From assembly GCA_000531095.1 (NCBI GenBank), contig HG799466.1, positions 88,970 to 152,969 of the forward strand: 64,000 nt of DNA, read 5' to 3'. The translations under genes and the position numbers were made by a program. The stretch is from Gemmata massiliana. GTDB taxonomy: Bacteria; Planctomycetota; Planctomycetia; Gemmatales; Gemmataceae. The stretch's first letter is position 1. Every line of letters starts with the position of its first letter. The notes below the pieces were generated by a model that saw only the letters and a program-made list of their open reading frames with translations, ran no database searches and had not been told where the DNA came from. Positions 33,433 through 41,921 of the stretch are shown piece by piece.

Positions 33433-35766
33433 ATGGACCACGAACCGAACCTCTCCACAAGTGGCGGATCCGCAGACCGCCCGCCAGCGCAACCCGCTCC
33501 GGAAGCGCTGTGCCCCGAAGAGTTCACCGGGCTGAAGCTCATGGAGCCGAAGTCCGCGGCGGCCGGGGCCACTGCGGTGGCCGTGTCGCTCGGGCACGTG
33601 TTCGGCACTGCCGGGTTCCGGCGCGGGCTCCGCGCGCTCACCTTGCTGAACCAGGCACAGGGCGTGGACTGCCCGAGCTGCGCGTGGCCGGACCCGGACG
33701 GGCACCGCTCACTCACCGAGTTCTGCGAGAACGGCGCGAAGGCGATCGCGTGGGAAGCGGACACCCGGCGCCTGACCTCGGAGTTCTTCCGCACGCACTC
33801 CATTGATGAACTGGCGAAGCAAACCGACTACTGGCACGGGCAGCAGGGTCGGCTCACCGAACCGCTCGTGCTGCGCCCCGGAAGCCGGCACTACGAACCG
33901 ATCACCTGGGACGCCGCGTTCCGGCTCGTCGCAGACGAACTCAACGCGCTCGCGTCGCCGGACGAAGCGCTCTTCTACACGTCCGGCCGCACGTCCAACG
34001 AGGCCGCGTTCCTCTACCAACTCTTCGTTCGACAGTTCGGCACGAACAACCTCCCCGACTGCTCGAACATGTGTCACGAGTCGTCGGGTAGCGCGCTGGT
34101 GCCGTCTGTCGGCATCGGTAAGGGTACGGTGAAACTCGAAGATTTCGAGAAGTCGCAACTCATACTGATTCTGGGTCAGAACCCGGGTACGAACCACCCG
34201 CGGATGCTCACAGCGCTCCAGGCCGCGAAGCGCGCCGGCGCGAAGATCGTAGCGATCAACCCGCTAAAAGAAGCCGGGTTACTGGCGTTCCGCAACCCGC
34301 AGGAAGTCGGTGGGATGCTCGGCTTCGGCACCGCCCTCACGGACCTCTACCTTCAGGTCCGAATCGGCGGAGATCAGGCGCTCCTCAAGGGCGTGATGAA
34401 AGTGCTCGTCGAGCGCGGAACCGCCCTCGACCGGGCGTTCATCGCCGAAAAAACGGACGGCTTCGATGCGTTCACCGCGACTCTGGCTGAAGCGTCGTGG
34501 GAGCAAATCACCGCACAGAGCGGGATCGCGCGCGAAGTGATCGAGCAACTCGCGGACCTGATCGCGGCCAACGAGCGAATCATCGCATGCTGGGCAATGG
34601 GCCTCACTCAACACAAGCACGCGGTCGCGACGATCCAGGAACTGGTAAACCTGCTCCTGTTGCGCGGGAGCATTGGCAAACCCGGCGCGGGGCTGTGCCC
34701 GGTGCGCGGGCACTCGAACGTGCAGGGCGACCGCACGATGGGCATCTTCGAGCGCCCCGCCGCGTGGTTCCTCGACGCGCTCGGCCGCGAGTTTAACTTC
34801 GCGCCGCCGCGCGAGCACGGGTTCGACGCGGTCAAAGCGATCCGCGCGATGCGCGACGGGCGCGCGAAGGTGTTCTTCGCGATGGGGGGTAACTTCCTCT
34901 CGGCCACGCCGGACACCGAAGTCACCGGCTCGGCGCTCAAAAACTGCCGACTGACCGTCCACGTCTCGATCAAACTGAACCGCTCGCACCTCGTCACCGG
35001 GCACACGGCCCTCATCCTGCCGTGTTTGGGTCGCACCGAGCGCGACACGCAAAACGGAAAAGAGCAGTTCGTCACCACTGAGAACTCGATGGGCGTGATC
35101 CAGATGTCGCGCGGGTCACTCGTGCCGGCGTCACGCCACTTGCTCAGCGAAGTGGCGATCGTGGCGCGGCTCGCGGAAGCGACCCTCGGGGCGCGCTCGG
35201 CAGTGCCCTGGGGCGAACTCGCGAACGACTACGACCGAATCCGCGAGCGGATCGAGCGCGTGATCCCCGGGTTCCAGGATTACAACGCCCGCAGCCGGCA
35301 ACCGGGCGGATTCTACCTGCCGAACCTGCCACGCGAGGGCACGTTCCCCACCGCAACGGGCAAGGCGCGATTCACCTCGCACCCGCTGCACGCGGTCGGG
35401 GTCGAACCGGGCCAGTTGGTGATGATGACGATCCGCACGCACGACCAGTTCAACACGACCGTTTACGGCCTCGACGACCGGTACCGCGGGATCAAGCACG
35501 AGCGCCGCGTGGTGCTCATGAACGCGGCCGACATCCGCGCCGCGGGTCTTACCGCCGGCGACGTCGTGGACCTGACCGGTCACTACCGGCGCGAGCGGCG
35601 CGTGGCTCCGCACTTCATCGTGGTGGAATACGACATCCCGCCGGGCTGCTGTGCCACCTACTTCCCCGAGACGAACGTTCTGGTCCCGCTCGACAGCACC
35701 GCGGACATCAGCAACACCCCGACCTCCAAGTTTGTCGCGGTGACACTCGCCCGTAACGCCAACTGA
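33433..35766 (+). CDS. FdhF/YdeP family molybdopterin oxidoreductase
   Basis: A 777-residue molybdenum enzyme of the formate dehydrogenase alpha-like YdeP group. Landmarks are GVDCPSCAWPDPDGHR near residue 75, TDYWHGQQGRLTEPLVLRPGS, YTSGRTSNEAAFLYQLF, NMCHESSGSAL near 215, ILGQNPGTNHPRML, and the C-terminal molybdopterin dinucleotide-binding domain (TIRTHDQFNTTVYGLDDRYRG, TPTSKFVAVTLA at the end). YdeP proteins are not proven formate dehydrogenases; acid-resistance roles are reported for E. coli. The fdhD gene follows 56 bp downstream, which fits a need for sulfuration of the cofactor. The ATG has AGGGAC upstream. Confidence 0.93.
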   Translation: MDHEPNLSTSGGSADRPPAQPAPEALCPEEFTGLKLMEPKSAAAGATAVAVSLGHVFGTAGFRRGLRALTLLNQAQGVDCPSCAWPDPDGHRSLTEFCENGAKAIAWEADTRRLTSEFFRTHSIDELAKQTDYWHGQQGRLTEPLVLRPGSRHYEPITWDAAFRLVADELNALASPDEALFYTSGRTSNEAAFLYQLFVRQFGTNNLPDCSNMCHESSGSALVPSVGIGKGTVKLEDFEKSQLILILGQNPGTNHPRMLTALQAAKRAGAKIVAINPLKEAGLLAFRNPQEVGGMLGFGTALTDLYLQVRIGGDQALLKGVMKVLVERGTALDRAFIAEKTDGFDAFTATLAEASWEQITAQSGIAREVIEQLADLIAANERIIACWAMGLTQHKHAVATIQELVNLLLLRGSIGKPGAGLCPVRGHSNVQGDRTMGIFERPAAWFLDALGREFNFAPPREHGFDAVKAIRAMRDGRAKVFFAMGGNFLSATPDTEVTGSALKNCRLTVHVSIKLNRSHLVTGHTALILPCLGRTERDTQNGKEQFVTTENSMGVIQMSRGSLVPASRHLLSEVAIVARLAEATLGARSAVPWGELANDYDRIRERIERVIPGFQDYNARSRQPGGFYLPNLPREGTFPTATGKARFTSHPLHAVGVEPGQLVMMTIRTHDQFNTTVYGLDDRYRGIKHERRVVLMNAADIRAAGLTAGDVVDLTGHYRRERRVAPHFIVVEYDIPPGCCATYFPETNVLVPLDSTADISNTPTSKFVAVTLARNAN

Positions 35767-35822
35767 TTCCGGTTACAGATCAGCCCGTAGCCCGCTCCCA
35801 GGCGGGCGCGAAGGATGGTTCG

Positions 35823-36653
35823 ATGCAAGTCCGGGACACCAACGACCACGAAGCGTACCAGCCCGTGCGCGTCCTCACACTCCGGCACGAGGGCGCCGGC
35901 ACCGAGCGCGCCGACGCGGTCGCGGTCGAAGCCCCGCTCGAAGTGCGCATCGGCGGCAAGCCAGTAACTGTGCTGATGCGCACACCGGGCCACGACGAGG
36001 AACTGGTGACTGGGTTCCTGTTCGGCGAGGGCGTTATCGCGGACGCGGACGACATCATCTCGATCACTCGGCCCACAGACATAAGCGACGCGGAGCACGG
36101 AAACGTTCTGGAAGTGCGGCTGATGGTTTCGCGGCGCGTGTTCGACGGCGATCGCCTGTTTTACAGCAATTCTAGTTGTGGCATTTGCGGGAAAAAATCG
36201 ATCGCATCGATCGAAGTTCGTGGTACGCCTTCGTGCTCAGAGTTCACCGTTTCATCTGCCACACTCGCGGCCCTCCCGGAGCGCCTGCGAGCCGCACAAC
36301 CGACGTTCGCACGGACCGGCGGGGTCCACGCCTCGGGTCTGTTCACGGCAGATGGGACGCTCCTCGCAGTGCGCGAGGACGTGGGGCGGCATAACGCACT
36401 GGACAAGCTCGTCGGCTGGGCACTGGACCGCGGGGACGTTCCACTCGCCGATCGCGTTCTGCTCGTATCGGGGCGCGTGAGTTACGAACTGGTACAAAAG
36501 GCGGTCGCAGCGGGAATCCCGATCGTCGCTGCAGTGGGTGCGCCGTCCTCGTATGCGGTCGAACTGGCCGAACGTTTCGGTATCGCGCTCGTCGGCTTCC
36601 TCCGGACCTCGGGCATGAATATTTACGCGAACCCGGATCGTGTCACCGCGTGA
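35823..36653 (+). CDS. fdhD: Formate dehydrogenase accessory sulfurtransferase FdhD
   Basis: A 276-residue chaperone that passes sulfur to the molybdenum cofactor of formate dehydrogenase-like enzymes. The conserved cysteine pair is in NSSCGICGKKSI (about 116-127), and the C-terminal signature is LAVREDVGRHNALDKLVG (about 183-200). MRTPGHDEELVTGFLFGEG near residue 55 also matches. Length is normal. It is in an operon with the YdeP-type oxidoreductase immediately upstream, its likely client. A small hairpin (CCGCC/GGCGG, 36672-36692) after the stop may be a weak terminator. Confidence 0.95.
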   Translation: MQVRDTNDHEAYQPVRVLTLRHEGAGTERADAVAVEAPLEVRIGGKPVTVLMRTPGHDEELVTGFLFGEGVIADADDIISITRPTDISDAEHGNVLEVRLMVSRRVFDGDRLFYSNSSCGICGKKSIASIEVRGTPSCSEFTVSSATLAALPERLRAAQPTFARTGGVHASGLFTADGTLLAVREDVGRHNALDKLVGWALDRGDVPLADRVLLVSGRVSYELVQKAVAAGIPIVAAVGAPSSYAVELAERFGIALVGFLRTSGMNIYANPDRVTA

Positions 36654-36834
36654 GGAGCGAGATAGGTCACCGCCATTCAAAATGGGCGGCGTTAAAACTC
36701 ACGGTTACGGCCGCACTCGTCACGGGACTGAAGATTCACCGACCCGGTACGAAGTAGAAGTAGCGTGAAGGGAACGAGGAGCGGTTCGATCGGGCTGCGG
36801 TGGAAGGGCTGAACTACCCGCGAGGAGAACTAAC

Positions 36835-36984
36835 GTGGAGAACTGGGGCTTCGCGGTACTCGTCGCCGTCGTTGTGGCCGGGATCTTCGTGGCCACACGA
36901 TTGGTCGGCAGATCGGGGCGGAACGAGGGAGGTGCTCATGGAGGTGGTTACTCGTCTTCGTCGGTGGACGATCTACCCCCGTGA
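36835..36984 (+). CDS. Small single-span membrane protein
   Basis: A 49-codon frame with a GTG start at 36835 and a clear GAGGAG box about 8 bases upstream. The peptide begins MENWGFAVLVAVVVAGIF, giving one N-terminal transmembrane helix (about 6-23), then RLVGRSGRNEGG and a Gly/Ser-rich, acidic end (GGGYSSSSVDDLPP). Too short for usual gene finders. The strong ribosome-binding site and the sensible membrane-protein layout support it; there is no family I recognise. It lies after fdhD on the same strand, 181 bp away. Confidence 0.5.
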   Translation: MENWGFAVLVAVVVAGIFVATRLVGRSGRNEGGAHGGGYSSSSVDDLPP

Positions 36985-37066
36985 AGTGCCGCGAATCGAG
37001 GGGGCGCCGGACCGGTTCGCGCCCCGTGGCTACGAGGCGGTCCGGCACCCGGATTCAACCGCCGCG

Positions 37067-37408
37067 TTACTTGCTCCCGCGCCCCATGCTCTTGGCCTTC
37101 TTGAGTTTCTTCGGGCGCTCGGCCGCGACCGGCGCAATAACCTTTGGCTTCACGGGCATCTCGCACTCGCCGAATTCGGCCGCCTGCTCGCCCTGCTCCG
37201 TGAGCGAGTAGGTCGCTTCAAAGGGATCATCGACCGTTCCGGTCGCGCGAATCATTAACCCCGCCTCAACCATTTCGGTCAAAAAGCTTCCGTCCTTGGT
37301 TCTGCGGCTGGGCACCAAGCGCAGGGCGCGCCCGGTTAGTGGCTTCTTGCTCCGCTTGACCGTTCGGAGGCACTGCCAGGTGAAGTGATTGACGGGAAGT
37401 ACGGGCAT
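37067..37408 (-). CDS. Small Gemmata-type winged-helix-like protein
   Basis: A 113-residue protein. The central part PLTGRALRLVPSRRTKDGSFLTEMVEAGLMI...FEATYSLTEQGEQAAEFGE (short landmarks: SFLTEMVEAGL, YSLTEQG) looks like a winged helix, because a short helix pair is followed by a beta wing ending in T-x-x-G, as in MarR/PadR regulators. The C-terminus is Lys/Pro-rich (KPKVIAPVAAERPKKLKKAKS), as in nucleic-acid-binding tails. Start at 37408 is inferred from the MPVLPVNHFTW beginning; there is no good Shine-Dalgarno. Similar proteins occur in Gemmata genomes. DNA binding is inferred only. Confidence 0.6.
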   Translation of the reverse strand: MPVLPVNHFTWQCLRTVKRSKKPLTGRALRLVPSRRTKDGSFLTEMVEAGLMIRATGTVDDPFEATYSLTEQGEQAAEFGECEMPVKPKVIAPVAAERPKKLKKAKSMGRGSK

Positions 37409-37526
37409 GAGGAGATACCGTATTAGAGGAATCGTTCGGCCCGGGGGCGCGAGCGACGAGTCGAGGAGTATTTGAACAAGCGGCACGCCGATACGCAAGC
37501 CCGTGTTAGAAATGGTTGTGTTTCTG

Positions 37527-38648
37527 TCAGCCTTTGGAGTTACGAGCCTGCCGCCACGCCTGCCAGTCGCGTTCCACCGCAGCGGCCGCGTCCTTCGCCG
37601 CCCGTTCGAGCCACCCGGCCGGTAACCGCACCACGTGCCGCAGCACCGCGCTCGCGGCCCCCGGGGTGCCCAGGTGAACGTTCGCCGTCTCCGCGCCCAT
37701 CGCGGTCAGCACGCGCCCGGTGTCGATCTTCTTCAGGTGATCGAGTTCGATCCGGGAGCACCGGGGCGCGAGCCGGCGGAGCACCCAACCGCCCTCGACC
37801 CGGTAGAACGGGTCCGGGGCGCGAACGGCCCGCTCGACCACCTCGGCCAGTTTGGACGTCGCGGGTTCCGCGGTCCCCGCCGCCCACTCGGTCGCGGGCG
37901 GCGCGATCGCTTTCGCCTCGCGGCACATCCACCCGCCGCGCCACTCCACGAGCGCGACGAACCGCGGGCGCCCCAAGCTCCCCATACCGGCGCGAGCGCG
38001 GAACCGGAACGCGGGCGCCCGCGCGTCCGACGGAAGTTCTCGAACGAGTGCGTCACGGGCCGCGGGCGGCGGATCGATCACCGGTTCGTCGAGCAGCTTC
38101 GTGAGTTTGGCCCAAAACCGGATCGGGGCACGCTCGCTCGCCATCCCCACGGTCCGGAGGTCGGGGTGGTGTTCTTCGAGCACGAACGGCGTGCCGCCGG
38201 CCGCGAGCGCGTCGCGGTAGCCGTCAAGAATCACGCGACAGGCGTCGCTCGTTTTGATGTCGAGGGCGCCGCTCTTGCGCGCGAGGCGGGCGCTGGCCGC
38301 GAGCCGGACGAGGTCGCTCGTGTACGGAATCTCGTCGGCCTCGTCGAAATCGTTCACCCCCCAACACAGGCGCCCGTCCACGTCGCGCCACGTCCCGAAG
38401 TTCTCGACGTGGAGGTCGCCCACGCCCGCGACGCGGGGCGCCGAGACCAGTTCCGGACACGTCGCGGCCCACACCGCGGGCCAGCGATAATAGGTGCCCC
38501 GGAAGAACGGGAACGGGTCGTTGGGATCGGCCATCCGCTCGCGCTTGAACGCGAGGTCCGGGGCGTGCAGCGGAAAGAACCGGGCGAGCCAGGCTTCGTA
38601 ATCCTGCGTCGCGGCGACGATGTGAATCAAAGGAACCTCGCGCTTCAC
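37527..38648 (-). CDS. DUF2252 family protein
   Basis: A 373-residue protein of the DUF2252 family, which has a kinase-like fold related to aminoglycoside phosphotransferases. Landmarks are RMADPNDPFPFFRGTYYRW (about 38-56), GVGDLHVENFGTW (75-87), GVNDFDEADEIPYTSDLVRLAAS (97-119) and GMGSLGRPRF. The HVENF and NDFDEA pieces would correspond to the catalytic and metal-binding positions of the kinase fold. Substrate unknown. A GTG start at 38648 is used. It lies 9 bp downstream of the DUF1501 stop on the same strand, so the two are probably co-transcribed. Confidence 0.88.
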   Translation of the reverse strand: MKREVPLIHIVAATQDYEAWLARFFPLHAPDLAFKRERMADPNDPFPFFRGTYYRWPAVWAATCPELVSAPRVAGVGDLHVENFGTWRDVDGRLCWGVNDFDEADEIPYTSDLVRLAASARLARKSGALDIKTSDACRVILDGYRDALAAGGTPFVLEEHHPDLRTVGMASERAPIRFWAKLTKLLDEPVIDPPPAARDALVRELPSDARAPAFRFRARAGMGSLGRPRFVALVEWRGGWMCREAKAIAPPATEWAAGTAEPATSKLAEVVERAVRAPDPFYRVEGGWVLRRLAPRCSRIELDHLKKIDTGRVLTAMGAETANVHLGTPGAASAVLRHVVRLPAGWLERAAKDAAAAVERDWQAWRQARNSKG

Positions 38649-38657
38649 TGATGTGAG

Positions 38658-39983
38658 TTAGCTCCCAAACACGGCGCGAACCGGGTCGCCCTCACTCAAC
38701 CGGAACGGGCGCGCGGTCTGGTCGCGCACCTCGGTCGCGGGGTCGATCCCGAACCGCCAGAACACCGTCGCCGCGAGATCGGCGGGCGTAACCGGGTCGG
38801 TCGCAGGGTACGCACCGATCTTGTCACTCGAACCGAACACCGCACCACCCGTCACCCCACCTCCAGCCAGGAGCGCGGTGTAACAGTCCGGCCAGTGGTC
38901 GCGCCCGGCGCTGCCGTTGATCTTCGGCGTGCGCCCGAACTCGCCCAGCGCCAGCACCAAAGTCGAATCGAGCAGCCCGCGCGCGTCCAGGTCTTCGATC
39001 AGGGCCGACAGCGCTTGATCGGCGGGCGGGATCAATTGACGGTGGCGCGAAAGCAGTTTCTCGTGGCTGTCCCAGTTCACGTCCTGGCCGTTGTACTGCC
39101 CGTCGAACGCGGTCACGAAGTTCACGCCCCCCTCGACGAGCCGGCGCGCGAGCAAAAGGCTTTGACCCAACAGGTGCCGGCCGTAGCGCTCGCGCACCCG
39201 CTCCGGCTCTTTGTGAATATCGAACAGGCGCCGGACCTCGGGGTTCGCCAGGAGCCGCACGGCGCGGTCGCGGCTGATCGCGGCCTGTGCGACCGGACCG
39301 GGTAGCGCGGAGCGGTCCAGCCCGCGCAACAGCGCGGCCCGGGCGCCGAGTTCGGTCGTGTTCTCGAAGGCGGCGATGCGGAAGTCGGGCGCGTTCGGGT
39401 CGCCGGTTACCTGGAACCGGTCGAACGCCCCGCCGAGCAACCCGGGCGTCTGCCCCGGCAGTTGCACGACGTTGTAGATCGTGTAGGGGAGCGCGACATA
39501 CGGCAGGCTGTTGGCGCGCGTCCCGAGCGCGAAGCTCACGGCCGAGCCGAGGGTCGGAATGCCGCGCGGGTCGTCCGAGAGCAGTTCCTGGTCGCCGCCC
39601 GCGGGCGTGCGCCCGGTGAGCGTTTCGGCCGCCGCGGAGTTGTGGTTCCGCATCGGGTGGTGAACCCCGCGAACCAGCGCGACGCGATCGAGCACGCGCG
39701 CCATTTGTGGCAGGTGTTCCCCCACCCGAACCCCGGGAACGGCAGTGGCGATAGCCCGATACTCGCCGCGCACTTCGGCCGGTGCGTTTGGTTTCGGGTC
39801 GAACGTTTCGAGGTGGCTCGGCCCGCCGTAGAAGAACACCAGGACGCAGGAGCGAATCGCGCGCTTCGGACCGGCGATAACCGTTGGAGTTACGGCCGTC
39901 GCACGCGGCAATCCGTTCAAGCCGATGCCGAGCGCGCTCAATTCCAGAACGCGCCGGCGAGTGAATCGGGCGTCACCATTCAT
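38658..39983 (-). CDS. DUF1501 domain-containing protein (Tat-exported)
   Basis: A 441-residue protein with a Tat-like N-terminus (FTRRRVLELSALGIGLNGL). The family is sulfatase/phosphatase-like (alkaline phosphatase superfamily). Landmarks are VFFYGGPSHLETFDPKP, GVRVGEHLPQMARVLDRVALVRGVHHPMRNHNSAAAE (key pieces HLPQMA, HHPMRNH), VNWDSHEKL, LALGEFGRTPKIN and GRDHWPDCYTALLAGGG. In planctomycetes it is usually paired with a DUF1549/DUF1553 cytochrome gene; that partner is absent here, and a DUF2252 gene follows instead. Substrate unknown, probably a sulfated or phosphorylated polymer. Confidence 0.92.
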   Translation of the reverse strand: MNGDARFTRRRVLELSALGIGLNGLPRATAVTPTVIAGPKRAIRSCVLVFFYGGPSHLETFDPKPNAPAEVRGEYRAIATAVPGVRVGEHLPQMARVLDRVALVRGVHHPMRNHNSAAAETLTGRTPAGGDQELLSDDPRGIPTLGSAVSFALGTRANSLPYVALPYTIYNVVQLPGQTPGLLGGAFDRFQVTGDPNAPDFRIAAFENTTELGARAALLRGLDRSALPGPVAQAAISRDRAVRLLANPEVRRLFDIHKEPERVRERYGRHLLGQSLLLARRLVEGGVNFVTAFDGQYNGQDVNWDSHEKLLSRHRQLIPPADQALSALIEDLDARGLLDSTLVLALGEFGRTPKINGSAGRDHWPDCYTALLAGGGVTGGAVFGSSDKIGAYPATDPVTPADLAATVFWRFGIDPATEVRDQTARPFRLSEGDPVRAVFGS

Positions 39984-40102
39984 CGCGTCGGTCCTCTGAT
40001 CGCGTCGCAGTTCGAGGCCGTTCCGATCGTCTCGCCAATATGGTTGGCCAATTGCACTCGCGCGTCAAATAGGAATCGCCCGAAATCTCGCGCGACAAAG
40101 AG

Positions 40103-40132
40103 GTTCCGCCCCGCACCAGTGTTGGGCGGAAC
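40103..40132 (-). terminator. Putative terminator of the nuo operon
   Basis: A 9-bp stem, GTTCCGCCC at 40103-40111 and its complement at 40124-40132, with a 12-base loop. On the minus strand it is followed by CTCTTTG. It lies about 90 bp beyond the nuoN stop codon and before the DUF1501 start in the 236-bp gap 39984-40219, where I see no gene. Confidence 0.5.
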
Positions 40133-40219
40133 AGCAGAAAAATTGAGCGTATGAAAACACCAACGCCCGACACCAGAACGGCGCCGGGCGAAATGAGGTG
40201 TGTCGAACTAAGCGGCGAG

Positions 40220-41803
40220 TTACTTCGTGTCGCGTTCGGCCGTGATCCGTTGTGCCGGCGCGCCGGGAACGGGGGCCGCCTTGCGCGCGGCCCGCACGAT
40301 CGGTTCGGGGTAGATCCCGAAGAAGAGCGTCGCCGCGGCGAGCGTGACAACGGCCACGAACGTGGGGACCGCACGGGTCCGGGTCGCGGGGCGGAGCGGC
40401 GTCCGCAAGTACATCACCCCCACCACGCGGAGGTAATAGTACGCGCCAACGGCCGCGTTGATCGCTGCGATCACGGCCATGATCTGGTAAAGGTTCCGCA
40501 TCTCCGCGGTGTGTGTCGGGGCGCTGAAGGCACCAACGAACAGCAGGAACTTCCCGGCGAACCCGGCCGTGAGCGGCAGCCCGATCAGGCTGAACAGGAA
40601 CACCGTCATCGCGCCGGCCGCGACCGGGTGCGACTGGCTCGCGCCCGCGAGGTCGTCGATCGATTCTATCGGTTGGTCGGGGGTACCGAGGTACAGGATC
40701 ACCGCGAACGAGCCGACCGTCATCATACCGTAGGCGACGATGTACACGAGGAGCGCGTCGATCCCGCCGATCCCCGGTTGCCCGATCGCGTCCGGGAGCG
40801 AACTCGCGACCACAATGCCCATCAGCATGTACCCGCCGTGCGCGACGCTCGAGTACGCGAGCATCCGGCGCACGTTGTCTTGCAGGAGCGCCAGCACGTT
40901 CCCGATGCACATCGTCATCGCTGCCAGGATCCAAAGCAGGAGCGGCAGTTGCGTTTTTGTGTCGAACGGAATGTGCCGCACGTCCGCGCCGAGGAGCCCG
41001 AGGATTCGAGCCAGCGCAACGAACCCGGCCAGCTTCGGGAAGAACGCGAGCTGCGCCACCACACCGGCCGGCGCCCCCTCGTACACGTCCGGGGCGTAGA
41101 AGTGGAACGGGACCGCGGTGATCCGGAACCCGATCGCGGCGATCACGAGCACCGCACCGACGAGTGCCATCGGGTTCAGGCCCTGCACGTCGCCGCCTTG
41201 CGTCTTGGTCAGTGCGTCCGTGATGACGGCCAGGTTCGTGCTGCCGGTCAGCCCGTAGAGGTAGCTGAAGCCGAACAGCATGACGGCCGACGACATCACG
41301 CTCAGCAGGAAGTATTTTGCGGCGGCTTCCTGGTTCAGTTTGTTACGCGCGGGGAGGTACAGCAGGATGTACGTCGGAATGGAGAGCAGTTCGAGTGACA
41401 GGAACAGCGTGATGAGGTCGTTCGCGCGGCCCACCAACGATACCCCGGCGGCGGCAACGAGCAGGCAGCCGTAATACTCGGCCGCGTTCGTGCCATCTAC
41501 CTCGGCCCACGACACAAAGAGCAGCACCGCGGCCGTTATGAGCGCGACCCAGCGCACGAACGCTGCGGCGCCGTCCGGAACGAGCGGCGCGACCGTGAGG
41601 AGCTGCGGCGATTCTGTTTCGACCGTCGCGGCGAGAACCGCGGCGAGCACGACACCGGCCAGGGAAACACCGAACCACAAACACCGGCGGTTGTACACGC
41701 ACCCGAACAGGAATACCACGCACGCCGTGCCGATGAGCGCGATCTCGGGCACGGCGAGTTGGAACACGCCCTTGAGTGTCTGTTGCAGCAGCGGGTCGGT
41801 CAT
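40220..41803 (-). CDS. nuoN: NADH-quinone oxidoreductase subunit N
   Basis: A 527-residue antiporter-like proton-pumping subunit of complex I with about 14 transmembrane helices. The central channel residues lie in the motif ELLSIPTYILLYLPARN (Glu of E-L-x-S-x-P), in KYFLLSVMSSAVMLFGFSYLYGLTGS, and in the lysine-containing VPFHFYAPDVYEGAP. The quinone-side segment LLALLQDNVRRMLAYSSVAHGGYML-like text (short: NVRRMLAYSSVAH) is also typical. It is the last gene of the nuo operon, 118 bp after nuoM, and is followed by a putative terminator. Confidence 0.95.
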   Translation of the reverse strand: MTDPLLQQTLKGVFQLAVPEIALIGTACVVFLFGCVYNRRCLWFGVSLAGVVLAAVLAATVETESPQLLTVAPLVPDGAAAFVRWVALITAAVLLFVSWAEVDGTNAAEYYGCLLVAAAGVSLVGRANDLITLFLSLELLSIPTYILLYLPARNKLNQEAAAKYFLLSVMSSAVMLFGFSYLYGLTGSTNLAVITDALTKTQGGDVQGLNPMALVGAVLVIAAIGFRITAVPFHFYAPDVYEGAPAGVVAQLAFFPKLAGFVALARILGLLGADVRHIPFDTKTQLPLLLWILAAMTMCIGNVLALLQDNVRRMLAYSSVAHGGYMLMGIVVASSLPDAIGQPGIGGIDALLVYIVAYGMMTVGSFAVILYLGTPDQPIESIDDLAGASQSHPVAAGAMTVFLFSLIGLPLTAGFAGKFLLFVGAFSAPTHTAEMRNLYQIMAVIAAINAAVGAYYYLRVVGVMYLRTPLRPATRTRAVPTFVAVVTLAAATLFFGIYPEPIVRAARKAAPVPGAPAQRITAERDTK

Positions 41804-41921
41804 GAGTGGTACCGCGGTTCAGAGAACAGGAAGTAGCGGTCCGCTCCGAGCGCGTCCGCGTGCCGTCCTCTGTCTTCTCGTCCTCGGGGTAATCGGTCTT
41901 CTGATCGCGTGTGCCGAACCA

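Noticed and set aside
36800-37258. 152-residue plus-strand ORF
   Set aside because: It is Arg/Trp/Pro-rich, overlaps the better-supported 49-codon membrane peptide and a minus-strand gene, and shows no domain.
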